The position numbers and the translations under genes were made by a program. DNA of 64,000 nucleotides from an uncultured Paracoccaceae bacterium (GTDB lineage Bacteria > Pseudomonadota > Alphaproteobacteria > Rhodobacterales > Rhodobacteraceae). Below, piece after piece: positions 25,898-34,884 of the stretch (positions are counted from its first letter, which is position 1; every line of letters begins with the position of its first letter). The stretch lies in NCBI GenBank assembly GCA_947503925.1, contig CANNFQ010000005.1, forward strand, positions 186,001-250,000. The letters run 5' to 3'. Under the pieces are notes generated by a model. It saw nothing but the letters and a program-made list of their open reading frames with translations, did not search any database and had not been told where the DNA came from.

Positions 25898-27688
25898 TCA
25901 GTGGTTCAGCAGGTCATCGGCAAAATATATTGGAAGGCCATGAGCTTCTGGGACGGGACTGATGTTGCAGATGCGAACGCGCTCTTCGATTTCAGTTTCA
26001 TTGATATCCAATGCTCGCGCCGCGCTTCGCGGGGTCTGAAAGCGTTTGAGAAATTGCTCCAAAATTATCGTGCTGACGCTGTTCTGCGCCCGCCGATCCT
26101 GACTTTTTGCGGTTGGATAAGTCGGCAAAAAATTCAAGAGATCCAGCTGTCTCAGTTCTGGAGAATTCAGGCCAAGACGGTCGGTCAGTTCAGAGGCTAT
26201 GATGTGGTCGCTTTTGAGAATTAACAACGCTTCAAGTAACTCCGATCTAAGAACACGAATTCCGGCAATACCGGTATGGCCATTGGCCAAATATGAGCGC
26301 CCTAGCTGGCCTGAAATGAGAAACCTGAGGATTTGTGGCGTTGTGCACTGATATGCAAAGCAAGCCTTATGAATGCTGCATGCTTCATGGCAATCTGGGG
26401 GACCAACCCCAGATAGTTGGTTCGTCACCTTCGACGAAAACTCATCAATGTCATCAGGACGAAACCGCCATTTCTTGTGAGTTTGGCTGCTGATCGGTTG
26501 GATGAGCCCATCTTTGACCAGAGCCTCGAACCCTTTAATTCCGATGTTCAATCGTCTCGCGCTTTTGATGGCGTCCAAGCTGTTCACCAGATCGACGATA
26601 TGGCCCATGCATTTCTTAGAAAGGTAGGGTTCCAAATTCACGTACTTGGGTTTGCCATTGCTCGGTAGCAGGCCATCGCGCACGAGTGCTTTCCGTACCC
26701 ATGAGTGATGACGGTTGGTAGCTCGAGCAATATCCAGGATCTTCGCATCAACAAGCCTCTCAACACTCATGTCCGTTGAGATGCTGACAAGGCAATACTG
26801 GCCTTGCTCGGCACACAATCGTTTTATGAGATCCCGGAAAAATTGTCGTTCTGGTGGATTTACTGAAAGGAGAGCCCAATTGTGCAACCAAGTCTTGCTG
26901 AGCCTTAAGCGGTGTTTGCACAAAGCTTTATCGACAGCGTCATAGACTGCTGGATTCCCCCGCTCAGTGACGGCAAAACCGATCCGGATGAGGTCCCTTT
27001 GATGGTTGATCTCAAGCTGCTCGGGATGGCCGACACCTTTCGTAATGAATTGCCCAAGTCCAAGACACCATCGTTCGAGTACATCAATCTGGATGTCACC
27101 GATCCATCCGCACATAGGTGTGCCGGTGTTCATTTGCTCGAGTGCGGCGCGTTCGAACGGGCTTTGCCGCATAGGCTGAACAAGTTCGGGCAGCCTGTCC
27201 AACCAACGCCTGTCCAGTTCGGCTCGCATGACGTGGTCATAGCACGAGGTGTAGTCTGCATAGGGCAACGGCACCAACACAGCCTGGTGTTTGGCGCAGG
27301 TCTGAAGTGGGCGGGGCAACCAATCCCGTCGAATGCATAGATCTGAACGCTCATGGGTGCCTGTCTCGAGCCAGCATTGCGGGCAGATCGCTAGGTCCTT
27401 CTTGCGTAGAGAGCGCGTCAAGAATTTCTGGATGCTAAGGATGGAGGTTTTTCGCCCCCCCTGAAGCGGACTGTTTCGCGCAAGCAGGGTCGCATCAGAG
27501 CCAGTGAGATTGGCCAGATACTCGAGTTGGTCGCTTTCACCGGCACATAGGCCCGCTTTGGACAATCCGGTCACTGTACAGAATTCCTGGGTGGTTCTTG
27601 ATGCGTTAATAGCCGTGTTTCTCGCGAGAACTGAGAATCCAGGTTCGTCGGCCAGAGCCGATTTCTTTAGGGGCAATACTGAGATCAT
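25898..27688 (-). CDS. tniQ: TniQ-family transposon target-selection protein
   Basis: About 596 residues from MISVLPLKKSAL. The zinc-binding TniQ core is clear: CPQC at 102-105 and CAKH at 131-134, with HERSDLCIRRDWLPRPLQ between. A long C-terminal part contains several helix-turn-helix-like segments (IARATNRHHSWVRKALVRDG, ARALDINETEIEERV), suggesting DNA reading as in TnsD. TniQ/TnsD links the target site to TnsC. It starts 36 bp after tnsC. Because the insertion lies in hsdM-like DNA, either this TniQ has relaxed choice or the site is specific; one insertion cannot tell. Confidence 0.85.
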   Translation of the reverse strand: MISVLPLKKSALADEPGFSVLARNTAINASRTTQEFCTVTGLSKAGLCAGESDQLEYLANLTGSDATLLARNSPLQGGRKTSILSIQKFLTRSLRKKDLAICPQCWLETGTHERSDLCIRRDWLPRPLQTCAKHQAVLVPLPYADYTSCYDHVMRAELDRRWLDRLPELVQPMRQSPFERAALEQMNTGTPMCGWIGDIQIDVLERWCLGLGQFITKGVGHPEQLEINHQRDLIRIGFAVTERGNPAVYDAVDKALCKHRLRLSKTWLHNWALLSVNPPERQFFRDLIKRLCAEQGQYCLVSISTDMSVERLVDAKILDIARATNRHHSWVRKALVRDGLLPSNGKPKYVNLEPYLSKKCMGHIVDLVNSLDAIKSARRLNIGIKGFEALVKDGLIQPISSQTHKKWRFRPDDIDEFSSKVTNQLSGVGPPDCHEACSIHKACFAYQCTTPQILRFLISGQLGRSYLANGHTGIAGIRVLRSELLEALLILKSDHIIASELTDRLGLNSPELRQLDLLNFLPTYPTAKSQDRRAQNSVSTIILEQFLKRFQTPRSAARALDINETEIEERVRICNISPVPEAHGLPIYFADDLLNH

Positions 27689-27723
27689 TTTTCTGCTCGT
27701 TTTTTGACCGCTTGTTGCGGCGA

Positions 27724-28629
27724 TTATTGTTGTGGTTTGATTTTGATGGTTTCGAAGTCGTCGGTGATGAATGGATTGAGTGCTGGAACGCAGTCTTCTT
27801 CTTGCTGGTAGACGTTTTGAAAGTGCTGGATTGTTAATTCCGAAGCATTTGCATCTAGGGCGGTGGCGACGCCTCTTTGAGACCAAACGCAGGTTGAGCC
27901 GAAACCATACATACCGGCATGCATGAGACGTGCTGCGAACTCCTGTGTCTTCACACTGGGTGCTAACTCAATGGCCGCTCCGTCGCTAATTTTCTTGAGC
28001 GTCTTAATGGTCCGCGCAAGATCTATCGCTGGGTCCAGACTTCGCATTCTGATTTTTGAGTATCGTCGATCAAGTTGCCCATCCGATTCAAGTATCTCGT
28101 TGAAAACAGGCAACCCAATCAAGATTGGCATGATCCTTCCTCGACTGGGTTTCACCATCGATTTTAGGAAGTCTTGGAGGTCTTCACGGTCCTGCTTGCC
28201 GGTCGATCTGACATGTTGAATTTCGTCGAGCACCAATATCTTCGTATTTAGCTCTGCCATGTAATTGCGACTTGATCGCCAGTTCGACTGACCGCTGGAT
28301 CGCGGCATTTCCGGCCACCCGAGCTCCTCCAGAATGTCCGAACTAAGAGATTTCAATGTGGCTCGGGCACCTAAATCAAGCTTCAGAAGAGGTCGCTCGG
28401 TATCACCTGGTATGGTTTCTACCATGCCCAGAGATTCAAGGGCTTGCATTGTCCCTTCGGTTTTGCCAGTTCCAGTTGGGCCAAGAATTGCTATTCCCTT
28501 TGCCTCGAAACGCCTTCCAGCCTTCACAGCTAAACAAAACTCATCATAGGCCTTTGAAATTTGTGCGCGGATCCTTTTGGAATCGGGGCTTTCCAAGAAT
28601 GCGGTCGAGGAAAAGCTATTACACGTCAT
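27724..28629 (-). CDS. tnsC: TnsC-like AAA+ transposition regulator
   Basis: A 301-residue ATPase with Walker A GPTGTGKT (50-57), Walker B ILVLDEIQH (131-139) and sensor-like ILIGLPVFNEIL. TnsC/TniB proteins form ATP-dependent filaments on DNA that connect TniQ to the TnsAB transposase. The ATG at 28629 (MTCNSFSSTAF) overlaps the end of tnsB by 11 bp, indicating translational coupling. The C-terminal tail (INPF-like ALNPFITDDFETIKIKPQQ) may contact partner subunits. Confidence 0.88.
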   Translation of the reverse strand: MTCNSFSSTAFLESPDSKRIRAQISKAYDEFCLAVKAGRRFEAKGIAILGPTGTGKTEGTMQALESLGMVETIPGDTERPLLKLDLGARATLKSLSSDILEELGWPEMPRSSGQSNWRSSRNYMAELNTKILVLDEIQHVRSTGKQDREDLQDFLKSMVKPSRGRIMPILIGLPVFNEILESDGQLDRRYSKIRMRSLDPAIDLARTIKTLKKISDGAAIELAPSVKTQEFAARLMHAGMYGFGSTCVWSQRGVATALDANASELTIQHFQNVYQQEEDCVPALNPFITDDFETIKIKPQQ

Positions 28630-30799
28630 CGTCGCTCTCCTGCTGCCACCAGCTATCATCATCGACGTCTTTGTCATCTCTGATGGGCGTTTCGACCTCT
28701 GGCGCGAATTCACTAATTGGCAAGGTGCCATCTAGTTGTATTTCGTCGTTTTGACCGCTCTTGGCAGGAGGGCCGATGACGTAGCCAAGACCGTCGTTTG
28801 AACGCGTCAGCCCGGAAAGATCGGTTGTTTTGTCTTGGAAAACCGAGAGACCATGCCACAAGTTCTTCTCAAACTTGTCGACCGTTTCAGAGGTTGCAGC
28901 TGGTGGTAAAGTGCCGGCGATTTTTTGCGCCTCGGTTACATTGCTGCGAATGTAGTTGAGCGCTTCCAGGATTTCGGCAAAATTCACCTTGGCTTCCGCT
29001 GCATACCGCCGCCGAAGTATTTCACCGACAGCATTCCATTCCGCGACAGAGATGCCCCTGAAATCTTCGATACTATTGGGAACCTCGACCCACTCGCCTT
29101 TGACATAAACACTAACTGTGCCAAGGGAGTCTGGATCAACGTAAACAGGGCACTTTGAGTTTCCGATCCTTTTTCGGACACCAACCAATTGTTCGCTGTG
29201 GAAGTCGATACCCAGGACGCGGACACCTTTGCGCGTCAAGACGCGTTCAACCCGGATGCCAAAAGCGCGCCGATTGATATGTTTTGGGAGCTCTGGCGGC
29301 TTTCCAATCGTATCAACCAGCCGATTGAATGCGTTCTGGGGCGTCTCTTCATAGAGTCCGAAGTGCAAAGACTGATGGTATACATCAACGATGTATCGGA
29401 TGAAAATTGATGCCAACTGATCGTCAGTGAGCGTTACGCGGGCCTCGGTGTCGTAGTCGCCACGTTCTTGAGGATTGCCGTACGTTCGGCCTGGGATGTA
29501 AGGCATCGCTCGATCGGTGAATGTCAAAAAGATCCGTTCAATTATGCCACGAAGATGCGGCTCACCCACTTGTGGAAAGAAGTAGGTGGCATATGCTGTG
29601 CTGACGGCGCGGTGCGTGTATTCTGAAAAAAATGCAGAGCCGGTATCCGATTGCAGGCTTTCAAACTGCATGCCTTCCCAACTATTTTTTGCGCCGGCGG
29701 CCTTAGCAAGTTGATCCTTGTTCTTCGTGGCCATACGTAATGAACGAACAGCTGCTTCAGAGTTCTGACTGTCTGATAACGCGAAGCCAACGACATACCG
29801 CGTGGCGACATCAATGACGATGTACATCCAACGACGTCCGCGTGGCAGTGCCGCCAGGGTTTTCTTGTCGAGCCCCTCACGCAATGGGCCTGACCTTATG
29901 AAATTACGTGCATCGACCTCCCATTCGTCGATTTGAAAGCACTCTCCTGGTCGCGTTGCACGTTCGGTTTTTCCTACACCCGAAAACTCCCGTTTGGCGG
30001 CCGCCAGTCCCTCACGGCCTGCCATAATGGCAAAGGGTCCAAATTTCTTGAGCCATTCGTGCAAGACAGAGCGACCACGACTTTGCAAAAGTGTCTTGCC
30101 GGCCTTCGCACGTTTGGCGTTTTCAACCTCGATTTCCATGATTGTCTTGGCAATGACTTCGTTGCCAGAATGTCTCTGTTCGGTCAAAAACTCGCGCAGT
30201 CGGGACGTGATGAAAACATAGCTTTCTTGGTCAATGTCAATCGAGGAGGCTTTGCCGCGATGGTCCTTAAGAGACTCAATCCGCCTTCCAGACGCTCGAT
30301 AAATTCGCTTCCAACCCAAGATAGTGCATGCATTCGGCCATTGCGACGGACTATCGCTTTTCGAACTGAAGTACTTTTTACCAAACTCGCCTTCAAAAGC
30401 AGATCGTGCCTTCTCAACCTCCTTCCTGAGATTATGTTCGTTGTCCTGAACGCTCTTGGGTGTGAATTTGATCCTCTTTTCTGCGTAGAGTTTTTCGACA
30501 CAGAGAACGAAGAACCATCTATTTAAAACGAGCGTTCGCTGCGTTTTTGGCAGTTCCCACACGAACAAATAGGGGTCTGGCGCATGCATCGCTTCGATGA
30601 CGTTGGCTGACCGCCGCTTGATGTCCCAACTGTCATCAGCAACGATCTCGTTGATGTCGACCCAAGAGATTTTTTCTACTGCGTCTGAGCCACCGGCGCG
30701 CCTCATATATGCAAAGTCCGCATCGCTGTAGAGGAAATTGTAGGAAACACCGTCCCAACAATAGAGATCCACTGTGTTAAAGTGAAACTTCGGGGTCAT
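28619..30799 (-). CDS. tnsB: TnsB-like DDE transposase
   Basis: A 726-residue Mu/TnsB-type integrase. The DDE residues are Asp291 (FQIDEWEVDAR), Asp385 (LQSDTGSAF) and Glu421 (PHLRGIIERIF), with the typical 35-residue Asp-Glu spacing. N-terminal segments resemble the winged-helix DNA-binding repeats of TnsB, and a beta-barrel-like region follows the catalytic core. The acidic C-terminus ends in Asp/Trp/Gln-rich residues. It starts at an ATGA overlap with tnsA. It cleaves and joins the 3' ends of the element. Confidence 0.93.
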   Translation of the reverse strand: MTPKFHFNTVDLYCWDGVSYNFLYSDADFAYMRRAGGSDAVEKISWVDINEIVADDSWDIKRRSANVIEAMHAPDPYLFVWELPKTQRTLVLNRWFFVLCVEKLYAEKRIKFTPKSVQDNEHNLRKEVEKARSAFEGEFGKKYFSSKSDSPSQWPNACTILGWKRIYRASGRRIESLKDHRGKASSIDIDQESYVFITSRLREFLTEQRHSGNEVIAKTIMEIEVENAKRAKAGKTLLQSRGRSVLHEWLKKFGPFAIMAGREGLAAAKREFSGVGKTERATRPGECFQIDEWEVDARNFIRSGPLREGLDKKTLAALPRGRRWMYIVIDVATRYVVGFALSDSQNSEAAVRSLRMATKNKDQLAKAAGAKNSWEGMQFESLQSDTGSAFFSEYTHRAVSTAYATYFFPQVGEPHLRGIIERIFLTFTDRAMPYIPGRTYGNPQERGDYDTEARVTLTDDQLASIFIRYIVDVYHQSLHFGLYEETPQNAFNRLVDTIGKPPELPKHINRRAFGIRVERVLTRKGVRVLGIDFHSEQLVGVRKRIGNSKCPVYVDPDSLGTVSVYVKGEWVEVPNSIEDFRGISVAEWNAVGEILRRRYAAEAKVNFAEILEALNYIRSNVTEAQKIAGTLPPAATSETVDKFEKNLWHGLSVFQDKTTDLSGLTRSNDGLGYVIGPPAKSGQNDEIQLDGTLPISEFAPEVETPIRDDKDVDDDSWWQQESDDDV

Positions 30800-31596
30800 C
30801 GGATCGCTTTCACCATAGTAAAGAAATTGATGCGGCCCGGGCTGATCTTTCGAAGTTTTCCTTCATAAAGGCCACGCACAATACAACGAAAACCGCGTCC
30901 TCCTGCTCGACAAAGACGTGAAAGATCGCTGATGGAAATCTCGCCCCTAACCGTCCTGAGCGTTTCCTGAAGACGAGCGTCGACATCATGGTCTGGGCAT
31001 AGCGCGAAGCGCTGATACATAATCGCATTGAACGCTTTCTCACGTGGTATGCAGAGTTCAGTTACAAGGCGGATTTCGTCTGCGATACCGGGGACGATGC
31101 TGTTGTGAAGCTGCTTAAGCTCGCGAAAGAACCTTCCTGATTCCAGCCGCTCAGTTGGTTTCACAGCAACAGCGACGCGGCGGCCATCGTGATATTGGAT
31201 CAAGAGGTCTATGAAGTGTTTGGCTGGTTTCCCATCATCGCCGATGAACGGCAAAGGACCGACCTGTTCGCGAACCTGCGCGACAGATGGATCGATCAGC
31301 GTCAGTACCAAATTGTGGTACTCAACTTGACTATCCAGTCCGTACTTTCGGGGTTTCCCGGTTTCGAGATCCAAAAGAATTGCAAGAATACGGCAAGATC
31401 CGCGAGACCTTACGTTGATCGATCGGTTGCCACGATATGGTAGTGGCGCTGCGTCGGGCATTTCGATCGGCCCGAAGTCATCAGGTATGGCCTCAGTGGG
31501 ACCAAAAGCACGTTGAAAGGCTTCCGGCATACCCGAGAGATCCATTCTTGTGAATTTTTCTAGGTCCAAAGCCGTGTGTCTGAGTGACATGTTCAT
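30796..31596 (-). CDS. tnsA: TnsA-like endonuclease subunit
   Basis: About 266 residues from MNMSLRHTALDL. The restriction-like catalytic residues are seen as Glu92 (SQVEYHNLVL), Asp130 (HFIDLLI) and Lys146 (VAVAVKPTER), spaced as in TnsA. TnsA cuts the 5' strands, so the element should move by cut-and-paste rather than by copying. A C-terminal helix-turn-helix region (ISISDLSRLCRAGGRGFRCIVRGLYEG) is typical. It is the first gene of the four-gene tns operon. Confidence 0.88.
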   Translation of the reverse strand: MNMSLRHTALDLEKFTRMDLSGMPEAFQRAFGPTEAIPDDFGPIEMPDAAPLPYRGNRSINVRSRGSCRILAILLDLETGKPRKYGLDSQVEYHNLVLTLIDPSVAQVREQVGPLPFIGDDGKPAKHFIDLLIQYHDGRRVAVAVKPTERLESGRFFRELKQLHNSIVPGIADEIRLVTELCIPREKAFNAIMYQRFALCPDHDVDARLQETLRTVRGEISISDLSRLCRAGGRGFRCIVRGLYEGKLRKISPGRINFFTMVKAIR

Positions 31597-31641
31597 TGCA
31601 AAGCATCCCCGTTTCCGTACGCAATGGCGTCGGATTTTTGA

Positions 31642-31665
31642 GCGCAAGCGACTGATCGCTTGCGC
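31642..31665. promoter_or_regulatory. Hairpin upstream of tnsA
   Basis: Perfect 10-bp arms GCGCAAGCGA and TCGCTTGCGC with a 4-base loop, about 45 bp before the tnsA start. It has no T-run on the tnsA strand, so it is more likely a leader structure or a protein-binding dyad than a terminator. Confidence 0.4.
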
Positions 31666-31792
31666 GAGTCTGTTGACTTTCAAAATGTGAGGTGGGATGA
31701 ATAAGGTGTATCAAGCGGGGTCTGGATTGCGAAAGCATCCGGGCCTTTGCTTATTCAGCAGTACCTCCGGCTAGTTCTTGGTAAAACCTAGG

Positions 31793-32020
31793 TCATTCTG
31801 CATCCTCCCGATCGTTTGAGTGTTGTCTTTGCGCAGAGCGTGCTGCTTTGAGCGTCTCAGCGATCTTAGTCATGATTGGTTTGCTGGTGCGTCTACGATG
31901 GATTACCATACTGACAGTCGACGGATGTCGGTTTATGGTCGCGGCGAATGCTGCAATTGACAGACCCGCCTCTGTTTCAAGGCGAAATTTGATCTCAGCC
32001 GCGCTCATACTGCAATCCAT
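31793..32020 (-). CDS. Small helix-turn-helix protein upstream of tns genes
   Basis: A 75-residue protein (a second ATG lies four codons in). The middle forms a helix-turn-helix (GLSIAAFAATINRHPSTVSMVIHRRRTSKPIMTKIAETL) like Ner or other short phage-type repressors, followed by a charged tail. It is co-oriented with tnsA, about 200 bp upstream. Tn7-like elements often carry a small repressor controlling transposition genes, and that is the likely role here. Confidence 0.6.
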   Translation of the reverse strand: MDCSMSAAEIKFRLETEAGLSIAAFAATINRHPSTVSMVIHRRRTSKPIMTKIAETLKAARSAQRQHSNDREDAE

Positions 32021-32322
32021 AAAGTGACGTCCAGTTTCCTATACGATGTGACAGTATTCTGATTCTTTAGGCAGCATCCGTCCAGAAATCTTTGGTATTG
32101 CGTTTTGAGGTGTTGATCTCTATAATGATGTTTGTTTTCAATTACTTAAAGTTAAAAATAGAAACGAAAACTTACTAAGAAACCTAGACTGCGGAACCCA
32201 AGAAATACATCGGTTTCTCAAGGAAATTCAGTGTTCTTGCAACGGGAACGGTTTACTCGGTCGCGCAATTTGTAGCGTTTACAATAGCGCCCTTTGATGG
32301 GGGTGAGAACGAGGTCAACCAA
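32021..32322. other. AT-rich intergenic region, probable divergent promoter space
   Basis: About 300 bp with no convincing gene, between the small repressor (minus) and the next cargo gene (plus). The stretch near 32130-32190 is strongly AT-rich (TTAAAGTTAAAAATAG, GAAACGAAAACTT). It separates the transposition module from the cargo and probably holds promoters in both directions. No repeats were found. Confidence 0.4.
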
Positions 32323-32757
32323 ATGGATGAGAAATTTGATGAGGTCTTGAAGGTTATCGCCGATGCTGAACGAGGACCATCGGACGAGGAACTTCTGAAT
32401 GCGCCGATCATCAACCATTATCGCCTCGAAACAATTGGTGAAAGCGTTCAACAAATTTACGGTCGGGTGCAGGGACATCCGACGATTGATGACCCGTATG
32501 TGACGACAACACCGCTTTTCGCTTTTGATCCCGATGCCGGATGGGCACGGACGCGTAGTCGTTGGTACCGGCTGGGACCAGACTGGCTGCTTCTAAATCC
32601 TGAAGAGCGCGATGAAACGACCAAGGCCACTCAAAGGCTTCTAAAGGCGACGCGGGATTGGGTGGTCGCCGAGATACAGGATGATCAGGAGTTGAAAAAC
32701 GTTGTAGATGAGCGTCGCGATGAAAGGCCCATCGCTGTTCGCCTCAAAGATCTGTAA
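32323..32757 (+). CDS. Hypothetical cargo protein, DUF6634-like
   Basis: A 144-residue protein. An acidic helical N-terminus (MDEKFDEVLKVIADAERGPSDEELLNAP) precedes a segment G-H-P-T-I-D-D...TTPLFAFDPDAGWARTRSRWYRLG, which I associate with small alphaproteobacterial proteins of the DUF6634 type. That link is from memory and tentative. The C-terminus is charged and probably helical. No activity is known. Confidence 0.5.
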   Translation: MDEKFDEVLKVIADAERGPSDEELLNAPIINHYRLETIGESVQQIYGRVQGHPTIDDPYVTTTPLFAFDPDAGWARTRSRWYRLGPDWLLLNPEERDETTKATQRLLKATRDWVVAEIQDDQELKNVVDERRDERPIAVRLKDL

Positions 32758-32849
32758 AGAACTGCGAAATCAGAGCTCGGTATGGAATGCCAACCAGAGC
32801 TCATCGACGTTCGCGGAACACAGAGCCAATGTGAAGATTGATAACCTTC

Positions 32850-33074
32850 TCAAAGTTCGAAGTCTGACGCTTGAGCGCAAATCCGATCAGACAGCAGGCA
32901 CAACCAGTTTAGTGTTTCTCTCAATTCCGCATCAGCGAGCGCCTCGTTCTGAATGAGTTCCAACACCGATCCTCGCAACTCTGGCCATGTTTCGCAGAAA
33001 TCGCTCAAGTCCCTGATACTATCGGCAGGCCTGTCGTCAGTTTCATGGTTTGGTTTTCTCAAGTTGTGCTCCAA
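32850..33074 (-). CDS. Small hypothetical cargo protein
   Basis: A 74-residue frame with a TTG start; the same frame stays open upstream to 33129 (YWAQNLTPNLNRWLEHNL), so the true start may be earlier with a non-standard codon. The C-terminal half (PELRGSVLELIQNEALADAELRETLNWLCLLSDRICAQ) has a helical, coding-like pattern. No family was recognised. The alternative plus-strand frame over the same DNA looks less protein-like. Confidence 0.35.
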   Translation of the reverse strand: MEHNLRKPNHETDDRPADSIRDLSDFCETWPELRGSVLELIQNEALADAELRETLNWLCLLSDRICAQASDFEL

Positions 33075-33215
33075 CCACCTGTTTAGATTTGGTGTAAGAT
33101 TCTGAGCCCAATATGCCTCTTGCTCGATCTATCGGTCGCGTGAAAAAAATGTGAGTGATCTATCATTCTCTGCTAATCTGCTCATTATTTGACGAGAACA
33201 AACGTTTTAGATTGT

Positions 33216-34859
33216 ATGGTTTTGACTATTAGAAAGCTTCAAATAAGGCTCTATGGCAGCTTTTCTTGCCAATGGGACACCGGGCAAATGGTGGATGTCC
33301 GTGGTGCAAAGCATCGAGCATTGATTGCTATGTTGGCAACTGCGCCAAACGGCACTCATACTCGGAGCTGGATCCAAGATGTTTTGTGGCGTCGAGCTGG
33401 CGAGGAGCACGGGCGCGCAAGCCTTCGTCGCTCTTTGTCCGACATCCGCAAAATTTTCGGGGATGATTTTGAACTTATTTTTAGAGTGACCAATGCAGAT
33501 GTACAACTTGATCCCAAGTCATTTGAACTCGTAGGAAGCCGGTCGGATGGAGAATTTGCCGAAGGTATCAACATTCCGGAGGAAGGGTTTAAGAACTGGG
33601 TGCATCAGAAACGCAAACTTCTGAACAACGATTTCCTTTTGGCGTCACAGGTTCCGCATAACCGCATTGCTCCGAAAATCGCGATCGTACCGTTTGCTAC
33701 TCGCCACAAGGCAACGGAGGAGCAACACCTTAGCGATTTGGTTGCGCAAGAGATTTCCCGTACGCTTTCTCGTTCACGACTAATAAGGGTTATTTCCCAT
33801 CTCTCCAGTAGGCGTGTCGATGGGACACTTTTGGACATCATCCAAATACGAGAAACTCTAGATGTGGACTATGTCGTTTACGGATCGGTGGGGTTGCACG
33901 ACGGCGAATATCGTATCGATGCCGAGTTGGTTCGGACATCTGATGGCCAGATTGAATGGACCCGGCAGATATCTGGGCGCGTGGCTGATCTGCTTATGAA
34001 TTCTGATGACCTGCTCGATCTGTGTTCCCAGATCGGACACGGAATTCTCTCAGCCTCAGTCGAAATGGCACATGGAAGGCCACCAGGTGAAGTGGAGAGC
34101 CATGTCTTACTTATGTCGGCGGTGTCAAACATGCACCAACACCGACTTGCGGGTTTTGCTCGAGCAAGAAGCCATTTGGAAGAACTCATTTCCCGTACAC
34201 CAGGCAATTCAGAACTGCATGCCTGGCTTGGCAAATGGTACGTTCTTTCGATAGCGCAAGGATGGAGTACTGATCCTAAAGCGGATAGTCGAAACGCAAT
34301 CGACTGCACAAAGCGCGCACTTGATAGCAATCCACATTGCCCATTGTCTCTAACCTTCGATGGTATGATCCGTTCAAGTGACCTAGCGAATTTGTCTAAG
34401 GTAGAAGTGCAATTCGACCGTGCAGTCGAGATTGATCCGAACAACTCACTTGCATGGCTTATGAACTCTCGCCTTCACATGTTTGACGGCAATGGTGAGA
34501 TGGCATTGCACTTTGCAGAAAGGGCATGCCAGCTTTCTCCCATTGATCCCTACGGCTATTTTTTCGACATTATTCGAGCCAGCGCACTGTCAATTTGCGA
34601 AGACTATGTTGGCGCACTCGATTTGGCCGAAAAGTCGATTTCTGCGAATCCGCGTCATACGTCGTCGCATCGGGTCAAAGTGATTGCTCTTGCTCTGATG
34701 GGACGGGACCACGATGCCGCAAAAGCTGCAAAGCGACTTACTCGGCTTGAACCTAACCTCACAATCCAGGGCTATCTCAGGAACCATCCGGCGGGCGATC
34801 GCCCGATGACACGCAAATGGGCAGACGCCCTCAAAGAAGCAGGTGTGCCTGCTCGATAA
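33216..34859 (+). CDS. SARP-type winged-helix regulator with TPR region
   Basis: About 547 residues from the ATG at 33216; a TTG nine codons upstream is an alternative. The first 100 residues form an OmpR/SARP-type winged helix (IRLYGSFSCQW... VRGAKHRALIAMLATAPNGTHTRSWIQDVLWRRAGEEHGRASLRRSLSDIRKIF). A TolB/adenylate-cyclase-associated-like region follows (APKIAIVPFATRH... VDYVVYGSV). The rest contains TPR repeats (AVEIDPNNSLAWLMNSRLHMF, ACQLSPIDPYGYFF, ISANPRHTSSHRV). Such proteins are large activators. It lies 25 bp before the PAP2-type gene on the same strand and probably controls that set. Confidence 0.8.
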   Translation: MVLTIRKLQIRLYGSFSCQWDTGQMVDVRGAKHRALIAMLATAPNGTHTRSWIQDVLWRRAGEEHGRASLRRSLSDIRKIFGDDFELIFRVTNADVQLDPKSFELVGSRSDGEFAEGINIPEEGFKNWVHQKRKLLNNDFLLASQVPHNRIAPKIAIVPFATRHKATEEQHLSDLVAQEISRTLSRSRLIRVISHLSSRRVDGTLLDIIQIRETLDVDYVVYGSVGLHDGEYRIDAELVRTSDGQIEWTRQISGRVADLLMNSDDLLDLCSQIGHGILSASVEMAHGRPPGEVESHVLLMSAVSNMHQHRLAGFARARSHLEELISRTPGNSELHAWLGKWYVLSIAQGWSTDPKADSRNAIDCTKRALDSNPHCPLSLTFDGMIRSSDLANLSKVEVQFDRAVEIDPNNSLAWLMNSRLHMFDGNGEMALHFAERACQLSPIDPYGYFFDIIRASALSICEDYVGALDLAEKSISANPRHTSSHRVKVIALALMGRDHDAAKAAKRLTRLEPNLTIQGYLRNHPAGDRPMTRKWADALKEAGVPAR

Positions 34860-34884
34860 CGATAATCATTGGGAGAACTAATTC

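Noticed and set aside
26912-27340. 142-codon plus-strand frame inside tniQ
   Set aside because: Antisense to the conserved zinc-binding TniQ core, with no recognisable features.
29933-30526. 197-codon plus-strand frame inside tnsB
   Set aside because: It is antisense to a transposase with full DDE motifs, so it is a shadow frame.
32708-32956. 82-codon plus-strand frame
   Set aside because: It overlaps the end of the preceding gene and the better minus-strand frame; composition is not protein-like.
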